Source: Clostridia bacterium
Lineage (GTDB): Bacteria; Bacillota; Clostridia; Oscillospirales; Acutalibacteraceae
Direction of reading: 5' to 3'
Assembly: GCA_900759575.1 (NCBI GenBank)
Contig: CAAEVU010000254.1
Span: forward strand, 1 to 11,592
Length of the DNA: 11,592 nucleotides
Shown here: piece after piece, positions 6,270-11,592 of the stretch
How positions within the stretch are numbered: position 1 is the stretch's first letter
Layout: every line of letters begins with the position of its first letter
Notes under the pieces: model-generated
Told to the model about the DNA's origin: nothing
The model's input: only the letters and a program-made list of their open reading frames with translations
Database searches by the model: none
Translations under genes and position numbers: made by a program

Positions 6270-7172
6270 TTAATCCTCCTTTACCACAAAGATCTTTTGG
6301 AACAGCAGAGCAATGGCCGTAATCAAGATGAACATACCTGCTGCCACGCAAGAACCGTAGCCCATGTTAAACTGGTTGAACGACAGTTTGTACATGTAGG
6401 TAGCCATCAATTCCGTACCGCCGTTGGGTCCGCCGCCTGTCAAGTTCCAGATCAGATCGAAGTACTTCAGGGAGCCGATCAACGACATGGTGCAGGCTGT
6501 TTTGAAAATAGGCTTCAAAAGCGGGATAGCGATCCTGAACAGATACTGCTTCCGGGTGGCGCCGTCGATGACCGCCGCCTCGTAGATGGAAGTATCGATG
6601 TTGCCATAGCCTGCGATAAAATACACCATGTAGAAAGGCGTAAACTGCCAGGCCATAACACCGATCACCGTATACAGTGCCTGGGGATTGCTTCCCAGCA
6701 GGTCCACAGTGGTCTTTTTCCCGGTAAAGATTGTCGCCAGGGCGGAGACCATGCCGCCGTTGGTAGCCAACGCGTAAGTGAACAGGAACGCAATGGCAAC
6801 GGAGCTCATCAAATAGGGGAAAAACCACACCACTTTGAACAGGTTGGTCTTTTTCCCGGTTGCGTCAAGAAATGTTGCCAGCAACATACCGATGGGAATC
6901 TGCAACACAATGGAAAAGACCATTACGATGACGTTATGGCCAAACGCGGTCCAAAACTCTCCATCCGTAATCAAAGTCTGCCAGTTTTGCATCCCAATAA
7001 AAATACGGTCGGACGAAATACCATTCCATTTATAGGCGCTGATGACAAATGTATCGATAATGGGATACACCATATACACGATCAGCAACAGGATTGTAGG
7101 AAGAAGAAAGACGGTAGCTGCTATGGCTGTGCTTCTGGCTCGGACTTTCGCCAATCCATTTGTTTCTTTCAT
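6270..7172 (-). CDS. Carbohydrate ABC transporter permease, MalF type
   Basis: A 300-residue membrane subunit of the same CUT1 sugar importer. The first helix spans about 15-40 (ATVFLLPTILLLIVYMVYPI); others lie near 79-100, 113-137, 164-187, 225-245 and 272-294. The EAA loop is canonical: EAAVIDGAT at 198-206, ending in IP at 216-217. The GGGPNGGT motif near 246-253 is typical of MalF/UgpA-like permeases. Three in-frame starts exist (7202, 7178, 7172). I chose 7172 because AAAGGTGA lies 5 nt before it, whereas the 7202 ATG has only a weak purine run upstream. A hairpin in the 136-bp gap after the binding-protein gene may lower its expression relative to that gene. The substrate is a sugar or oligosaccharide that cannot be named from sequence. 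Confidence 0.95.
   Translation of the reverse strand: MKETNGLAKVRARSTAIAATVFLLPTILLLIVYMVYPIIDTFVISAYKWNGISSDRIFIGMQNWQTLITDGEFWTAFGHNVIVMVFSIVLQIPIGMLLATFLDATGKKTNLFKVVWFFPYLMSSVAIAFLFTYALATNGGMVSALATIFTGKKTTVDLLGSNPQALYTVIGVMAWQFTPFYMVYFIAGYGNIDTSIYEAAVIDGATRKQYLFRIAIPLLKPIFKTACTMSLIGSLKYFDLIWNLTGGGPNGGTELMATYMYKLSFNQFNMGYGSCVAAGMFILITAIALLFQKIFVVKED
6275..6282 (-). promoter_or_regulatory. Ribosome binding site of the MalG gene inside the MalF gene end
   Basis: AAAGGAGG on the minus strand lies within the last codons of the MalF-type gene and 10 nt before the ATG at 6264. It fixes the MalG start and supports coupled translation of the two permeases. Confidence 0.75.
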
Positions 7173-7177
7173 ACCCA

Positions 7178-7185
7178 TCACCTTT
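7178..7185 (-). promoter_or_regulatory. Ribosome binding site deciding the MalF start
   Basis: AAAGGTGA on the minus strand lies 5 nt before the ATG at 7172 and overlaps the ATG at 7178. This makes 7172 the best-supported start. Confidence 0.5.
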
Positions 7186-7245
7186 CCAGAAGGCCTCCCC
7201 ATTGGCCCTAGGGTAGACCGCCGTTATTTTCGTCTCTGATAAAAA

Positions 7246-7276
7246 CCTCCCGCAGGAAAGAATTTTCCTGCGGGAA
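7246..7276 (-). terminator. Hairpin between binding-protein and permease genes
   Basis: A perfect 12-bp stem pairs TCCCGCAGGAAA (7248-7259) with its complement at 7264-7275 around a four-base loop. On the minus strand it is followed by GGTTTTTATC. It sits 33 bp after the binding-protein stop, inside the operon. Such hairpins commonly end or protect part of the transcript, so the binding protein is made in excess over the permeases. Confidence 0.7.
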
Positions 7277-7308
7277 AATTTTAAAAGTCCGAATCTAAAG
7301 TTGTAAGT

Positions 7309-8757
7309 TTAGCCAGCCAGATATTCCTGCATAGCGGCGTCATGCTGCTTGCCGATCTCCTCGGGAGTGCTCTCCAAAGCATACAGAGCATTCATGCAAT
7401 CCTTATGGACTTCCGTGACGGAAGCGGGCAGATACTGGTCATACCACAGCTGCACGTTGGAAGCGTTGAAGAACACTTCGGCCACAGTCTGCATGTTGGG
7501 ATCTTCCAGAGCATCCTCAAAGCCTTCGATGGCGGGGATGGTCAGGTTGGCGACCTTTTCCTGGTTCCAGGTGTCGTCGTTGAAGTACTGGGTAGCCAGC
7601 ACAAAGCAAGCGTCCAACTTGGTCTGATCCACAGAACCGTCGTCGTTCCAGCAGTTGAAGGACCAGCCGTTGCCGATAGCGGTACCAACTTCCACGTCCT
7701 GAGAAACGCCATTAGCGGCAGCCTCGGAATCCTCGGGGAAGCGGAACACGCCGATGTTTTCGGTGTACCACTCGGAGTTATCGGTGTTCATGCTGGTAGC
7801 AACCCAAGAACCCTGGAGCATCATAGCGCAAGTGCCGTCATACATCAGAGCCAGGTCCTGCTGGTCGTCAGGAGACAGGGAGTTAACGCCCTGGGGGAAG
7901 TAGCCCTTCTTGACCCAATCCTGGATCTTGGTGCCGGCCCAAATGAAAGCGTCAGAAGTGAAGGAGCCTTCCTGAGTGTAAGCAGCGTCAAATTCATCGT
8001 TGCCGGAGTGACGGGCCACCAGATACATGTAATACATGGAGCCGGTCCAACCGGGGCTGTTTGCCAGAGAGAAGGGAGTGTAGCCAGCTTCCAGCAGCTT
8101 GTCGGCAACAGCTTCCAGCTCGTCGATGGTCTTGGGAACTTCTACGCCCACTTCGGAGAAGATGGTCTTGTTGTAGAAGACGTCGCAGCCGCTCAAGCCT
8201 TTGAAGGGGATAGCCAGGACTTTATCCTCGTAGGTGGACTGGGCCACGGCAGCTTCGATGAAAGCGGGATGGTCGTATGTATTGAACATCTCGGTGATGT
8301 CATTGACAAAACCGGAGTTGTAATACTCGGCCATGGGGCCGCCGCCCCAGTGCTGATACATGTCGGGGCACTGGCCGGAGCTCATTGCCACGATCAGCTG
8401 CTGCTTGTAGTTGTCGTTCTGCTGGTTGACCAGCTCGATAGTAATGTTGGGATAATCCTTCATGAAGCGGGAAATGGCGCCATCATACTGGCTCTTGCTG
8501 GGCTCTTCTGTAGCAGTGCCCCACACAAGAATGTTGAGGGGTTCGGTAGTGAGCTCGGGAACGTTCTTGCCGTCCGTCTGCTTGCCGCCGGTTTCCCCAG
8601 TAGAAGCCTCGTCTGTGGAAGCTTCCGTGGTGGACGACTCAGGGGTTGTAGAGGAATCCGTGCCGGTGGAAGAATTGCCCCCATTATTGGAGCAACCCGC
8701 AAAGGCACTGGCAACCATAGTGACCGCCAGAATCAGGGCTAACAGTTTTCGTTTCAT
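7309..8757 (-). CDS. Sugar ABC transporter solute-binding lipoprotein
   Basis: A 482-residue extracellular solute-binding protein (family 1, MalE/UgpB-like), the receptor of the importer encoded just downstream. The signal peptide MKRKLLALILAV ends in lipobox AFAGC, so Cys22 should be lipidated and the protein held on the outer membrane face. Residues 23-66 are a flexible Ser/Thr/Gly/Glu-rich linker. The binding fold starts at LNILVWGTATEE (about 74-85); SGQCPDMYQHWGGGPMAEYY and a DDQQDLALMYDGTCAMMLQGSW hinge region are typical of the family. Length is normal. AAGGGAGGT lies 7 nt before the ATG. A weak promoter lies directly upstream and stronger candidates farther up, next to dyads that may bind a regulator. 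It could recognise any of several sugars; no specificity call is justified. Confidence 0.95.
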   Translation of the reverse strand: MKRKLLALILAVTMVASAFAGCSNNGGNSSTGTDSSTTPESSTTEASTDEASTGETGGKQTDGKNVPELTTEPLNILVWGTATEEPSKSQYDGAISRFMKDYPNITIELVNQQNDNYKQQLIVAMSSGQCPDMYQHWGGGPMAEYYNSGFVNDITEMFNTYDHPAFIEAAVAQSTYEDKVLAIPFKGLSGCDVFYNKTIFSEVGVEVPKTIDELEAVADKLLEAGYTPFSLANSPGWTGSMYYMYLVARHSGNDEFDAAYTQEGSFTSDAFIWAGTKIQDWVKKGYFPQGVNSLSPDDQQDLALMYDGTCAMMLQGSWVATSMNTDNSEWYTENIGVFRFPEDSEAAANGVSQDVEVGTAIGNGWSFNCWNDDGSVDQTKLDACFVLATQYFNDDTWNQEKVANLTIPAIEGFEDALEDPNMQTVAEVFFNASNVQLWYDQYLPASVTEVHKDCMNALYALESTPEEIGKQHDAAMQEYLAG

Positions 8758-8783
8758 ATACAGTACCTCCCTTGATAAAATAC

Positions 8784-8812
8784 TCTATAAAAACCCCGGC
8801 CATCCGGAGCAA
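8784..8812 (-). promoter_or_regulatory. Proximal candidate promoter of the ABC operon
   Basis: On the minus strand TTGCTC (-35, 8807-8812), a 17-nt spacer and TATAGA (-10, 8784-8789) would start RNA near 8777, just before the ribosome binding site of the binding-protein gene. Each box deviates from consensus, so it may need an activator. Confidence 0.45.
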
Positions 8813-8826
8813 GAGCCTTTCCCACA

Positions 8827-8850
8827 TTTCAGAGCGCCAAATCTCTGAAA
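8827..8850. promoter_or_regulatory. Inverted repeat upstream of the proximal promoter
   Basis: TTTCAGAG (8827-8834) and CTCTGAAA (8843-8850) are perfect 8-bp inverted half-sites around 8 bp. Relative to the proximal promoter they lie at about -50 to -73, a usual activator position. AAACGTTT (8852-8859) abuts the repeat. The binding protein is unknown. Confidence 0.4.
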
Positions 8851-9001
8851 AAAACGTTTCCGATCACGGTGGTCCCTCATAATTTCGTGATTTTTTAGCG
8901 GTACAAATCCTCACAAAAAAATCCGGTAAATTTCACATTCCGTTCAGACTATTCTATAAATTTACTAAAAATAGCAAACATATTTCTTTGAATTTATCTA
9001 C

Positions 9002-9030
9002 ATGATACGCTCTCATTTTGTTTTTTTCAA
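9002..9030 (-). promoter_or_regulatory. Distal candidate promoter of the ABC operon
   Basis: On the minus strand TTGAAA (-35, 9025-9030) is followed after 17 nt by TATCAT (-10, 9002-9007). RNA would start near 8995, giving a leader of about 235 nt that passes through both downstream dyads. Confidence 0.5.
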
Positions 9031-9145
9031 TATGTATTTTTTGATTTTTTCAAATTGTATTGTTATATTTGCCGATGTGTTAAGATTTTCACAAGAATTT
9101 TTTCAAAAATATGTCGAACTTATTTTCGAATTTTGAAATTTAGAA

Positions 9146-9163
9146 AAGTTAAACGTTCAACTT
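9146..9163. promoter_or_regulatory. LacI-type operator-like palindrome
   Basis: AAGTTaAACGTTcAACTT is an 18-bp palindrome with a central CG and one mismatched pair. LacI/CcpA-family repressors use operators with a central CG and this kind of symmetry. It is 116 bp upstream of the distal -35 box, so it would act by looping, as an auxiliary site, or on an unrecognised promoter. Confidence 0.4.
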
Positions 9164-9170
9164 ACAGCAT

Positions 9171-9207
9171 AAAAAAAGAAGGCCCCTCTCAGAGGCCTTC
9201 TTTTTTT
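9171..9207 (-). terminator. Bidirectional terminator after the cation ATPase
   Basis: A perfect 14-bp inverted repeat pairs 9171-9184 with 9194-9207 (GC core GAAGGCC/GGCCTTC). A-runs and T-runs flank it, so either strand gives a stem followed by seven Ts. It lies 6 bp beyond the ATPase stop. Confidence 0.92.
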
Positions 9208-9213
9208 GAAAAA

Positions 9214-11592
9214 TCAGCGGGTCTTTTTCCCGTGCCTTTTTTTGATGATGCCCAGCCCTTTGGCCAGTTCCATCACTACCAGCGGCACCAGGATCAATCC
9301 CAATCCTGCCAAATACAGCCACGGCGGCAAAAGGACCAATTCAAAGGCGATACGCACCGGCGTGACCAGCACAAACAACACCAACGCCAAGGAGATCAGC
9401 GCCGCTGTATCCAGCCGTTTATTGGAAAACGGACCCAGGACAAACAGGGAATGTTCCGACCGCATATTGAACGCCTGGACGATCTGGGTCAGGGCCAACA
9501 CCAGAAACGCCATAGTCTGGCCCCCTTGCAGGCTGCCGGTCACCTTCTCCCCCAGCAAAAACGCGGCCAAGGTCAGCAGGGCGAACATACACCCTTGCAG
9601 CACCACCTGAACGCCCAGGCCGTGGGCGAATATGCCCTCGCTTTTGGGCTTGGGGCTGTGGTCCATCACATCGGGCTCCACCGCTTCCATGCCAAGGGCA
9701 ATGGCCGGCAGGGAATCGGTGACCAAGTTGATCCACAAAAGCTGCATGGACAAAAGAGGGGTTTTATGCCACAGGATCATGGCGAAAAACACGGTGAGCA
9801 CTTCCCCGATGTTGGTGCCCAGCAGGAATCCCACCACCTTCCGAATGTTCGCATAGATCCCCCGGCCTTCCCGCACCGCGTCCACAATGGTGGCGAAATT
9901 GTCGTCGGTCAGGGTCATGTCCGCCGCGCCCTTGGCCACGTCCGTACCAGTAATGCCCATGGCGCAGCCAATATCCGCCGCTTTCAGGGCCGGGGCGTCG
10001 TTCACTCCGTCGCCGGTCATGGAAACCACCTGGCCTTGGCGCTGCCAGGCTTTTACGATCCGTATCTTATTTTCCGGTGACACACGGGCATACACGGCAA
10101 TGTGCGCCACTTCTTGGTCCAACTGGCGGTCGCTCATGGCGTCCAATTCCGCCCCGGTGACGGCCTTGTCCCCAGGGGTGAGAATCCCCAATTCCTGGGC
10201 GATGGCCGACGCTGTCACCACATGGTCGCCGGTGATCATCACCGGTTTGATCCCGGCTTGACGGCACGTGGCCACAGCCGCTTTCGCTTCCGGACGGGGC
10301 GGGTCGATCATGCCCACCAGCCCCAGCAGGGTCAAATCCTTTTCCAGCTCCTGGGGAATGGGTTCCTCCGGCAATGTTTCCAGCGTCTTATACCCCACCG
10401 CCAGCACCCGCAGGGCTTGACGGCTCATTTCTTCGTTTTTCTCCCGGGCGGCGTCCAAATCTCCCTTGACACACCGCTGGGCCATCACGTCAAAGGCGCC
10501 CTTCACAACAGCCACAAGCGTTCCATCTATGCGGTTCACCGTGGTCATCAGCTTCCGGTCCGAATCGAAGGGAAGCTCCGCCAGGCGGGGATACTCCTGG
10601 GAAAGAACTCCCTGCTCCATCCCGTTTTTATGGGCTGCCACCAGGATGGCTGTCTCTGTAGGGTCGCCAATATGCTGTTCTTTGCCGTCCTCCCCAAAGG
10701 TCACCGATCCGTCGCAGCACAGGGCCCCATAGAGCAGCAGGCGTTTGACCTGTTCCGAATTTTCAGAGGAGATGGCTTCCAGTTTTTCTTCTCCCTCCAC
10801 CCAGGCCTTGGTCAAAGTCATGCGGTTCTGGGTCAGGGTGCCGGTCTTATCCGAGCAGATCACCGAAGCGCTGCCCAAGGTTTCCACTGCGGGCAGGCGG
10901 CGGATCAAGGCGTTTTTCTTCACCATTCTCTGGACGCCGATGGCCAACACAATGGTGACAATAGCCGGCAATCCCTCCGGGATGGCGGACACTGCCAGGG
11001 AAACGGCAGTCATGAAGATCTCCAACACGTTGATGCCGTTCCAAACCCCCACCACAAAAATGACGGCGCAGGCGGCCAGGGCCAAAAATCCCAGGTAAGT
11101 GCCCAACTGGGCAAGTTTTTTCTGCAAGGGGGTCTGGGTCTCCTTTTCCCCTTCCAGCAGTCCGGCGATTTTGCCCATCTCCGTGTGCATCCCTGTGGCG
11201 GTGACCACGGCGGTGGCGGTACCGTAAGTGACGCTGCACCCGGAAAACACCATATTGGTCCGGTCCCCCAAGGGGGCGTTCTCCGGGACCTGGGCAGCGG
11301 CGTCTTTTTCCGAGGGCACCGATTCCCCGGTGAGAGCGGACTCCTCACTTTTCAGGCTGACGCTTTTTAGAAGCCGGCCGTCCGCAGGGATAAAGTCCCC
11401 CGCTTCCAGGCGGATCATATCCCCCGGCACCAGCTGGGACGCAGCAATCACCTGTTCCCGCCCTTCCCGGATCACCCGGGCATGGGGCGCGGACAGGTCC
11501 TTTAAAGCGTCCAGGGCTTTTTCCGCTTTGCTCTCCTGGACCACTCCCAAAACCGCGTTCAGGATCACAATGAGCAGGATCAGCAGAGGCTC
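9214..11592 (-). CDS. P2-type cation-transporting ATPase, Ca2+-like (5' end missing)
   Basis: A membrane pump driven by ATP, probably exporting Ca2+. About 792 residues are visible; the frame is open to the window edge, so the N-terminus and first membrane helix are missing. Positions are counted from the Val codon at 11566-11568. The actuator loop has TGES (80-83), the phosphorylation site is DKTGTLT (Asp240), the nucleotide domain has KGA (356-358), and the hinge motifs are ITGD (445-448) and TGDGVND (518-524). Ion-site residues match the SERCA group: PEGLP in helix 4 (197-201), N586 and E589 in helix 5 (TNIGEV), and NLVTD in helix 6 (614-618). Helix 8 has Gln695 where SERCA has a Ca2+-site-I Glu, which suggests a single-ion pump as in many bacterial homologues. 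It ends in a basic KKRHGKKTR tail. A related P2 pump such as a Mn2+ exporter is less likely. Confidence 0.96.
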   Translation of the reverse strand, partial: EPLLILLIVILNAVLGVVQESKAEKALDALKDLSAPHARVIREGREQVIAASQLVPGDMIRLEAGDFIPADGRLLKSVSLKSEESALTGESVPSEKDAAAQVPENAPLGDRTNMVFSGCSVTYGTATAVVTATGMHTEMGKIAGLLEGEKETQTPLQKKLAQLGTYLGFLALAACAVIFVVGVWNGINVLEIFMTAVSLAVSAIPEGLPAIVTIVLAIGVQRMVKKNALIRRLPAVETLGSASVICSDKTGTLTQNRMTLTKAWVEGEEKLEAISSENSEQVKRLLLYGALCCDGSVTFGEDGKEQHIGDPTETAILVAAHKNGMEQGVLSQEYPRLAELPFDSDRKLMTTVNRIDGTLVAVVKGAFDVMAQRCVKGDLDAAREKNEEMSRQALRVLAVGYKTLETLPEEPIPQELEKDLTLLGLVGMIDPPRPEAKAAVATCRQAGIKPVMITGDHVVTASAIAQELGILTPGDKAVTGAELDAMSDRQLDQEVAHIAVYARVSPENKIRIVKAWQRQGQVVSMTGDGVNDAPALKAADIGCAMGITGTDVAKGAADMTLTDDNFATIVDAVREGRGIYANIRKVVGFLLGTNIGEVLTVFFAMILWHKTPLLSMQLLWINLVTDSLPAIALGMEAVEPDVMDHSPKPKSEGIFAHGLGVQVVLQGCMFALLTLAAFLLGEKVTGSLQGGQTMAFLVLALTQIVQAFNMRSEHSLFVLGPFSNKRLDTAALISLALVLFVLVTPVRIAFELVLLPPWLYLAGLGLILVPLVVMELAKGLGIIKKRHGKKTR

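Larger units (their letters stand above)
8758..9170. other. Gene-free AT-rich control region of the ABC operon
   Basis: Between the binding-protein start and the ATPase terminator there is no credible gene on either strand. The stretch is strongly AT-rich from about 8880 onward, with many short A/T tracts. It contains at least three promoter-like pairs and several dyads, listed separately. A candidate at TTAACA (9078-9083), 18 nt, TACAAT (9054-9059) on the minus strand is weaker than the one at 9002-9030. Confidence 0.6.

Noticed and set aside
7342..8742. A long plus-strand frame opposite the solute-binding protein gene
   Set aside because: It mirrors the codon pattern of the real gene, lacks a binding site and family motifs, and its complement has a lipobox and a standard binding fold.
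8863..8897. ATCACG/CGTGAT inverted repeat followed by TTTTTT on the plus strand, considered as a terminator
   Set aside because: The stem is only 6 bp with a 17-base loop, and no plus-strand gene precedes it.
9055..10080. Plus-strand frame running from the AT-rich intergenic region into the ATPase gene
   Set aside because: It reads through the bidirectional terminator and the antisense of conserved P-type ATPase motifs; there is no protein-family signal.

Overview
The window looks like chromosomal DNA from a Gram-positive anaerobe of the Clostridia, plausibly an Oscillospiraceae-type gut bacterium. This is an inference from SLH-domain surface proteins, lipoproteins with Ser/Thr-rich linkers, strong AGGAGG-type ribosome binding sites, GC-rich genes separated by AT-rich promoters, and the gene families present. 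All eight supported genes lie on the minus strand, so transcription runs from high to low coordinates. I see no rRNA, tRNA, CRISPR array, insertion sequence or phage gene.

In transcription order from the right edge: (1) a P2-type cation (Ca2+-like) transporting ATPase, 9214-11592, whose 5' end lies outside the window, closed by a strong bidirectional terminator. (2) A carbohydrate ABC importer operon, 5401-8757: lipoprotein solute-binding protein, MalF-type permease, MalG-type permease. It is preceded by a 456-bp gene-free region with promoters and dyad sequences, has a hairpin between the binding-protein and permease genes, and ends in a textbook terminator. It encodes no ATPase subunit, glycosidase or regulator. 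(3) A two-gene surface unit, 2814-4991: an unrecognised lipoprotein followed by a secreted protein with three SLH repeats fused to a PstS-like binding domain. A near-consensus promoter and a leader of about 185 nt precede it. (4) A regulatory unit, 210-2570: a small Cro/CI-type HTH protein followed by a soluble Ser/Thr protein kinase. The kinase carries a tandemly duplicated C-terminal domain of unknown function with a Cys-rich connector. The promoter of the HTH gene is overlapped by a dyad that could be its own operator.

The left 209 bases hold only terminator-like hairpins. Two of them have T-tracts on the plus strand, which suggests a convergent plus-strand gene just outside the window.

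The least ordinary parts are the kinase (duplicated accessory domain, DFD in place of DFG, linked HTH protein) and the SLH/PstS-like chimera with its partner lipoprotein. The ABC operon and the ATPase are standard families, though the ABC control region has several candidate operators.
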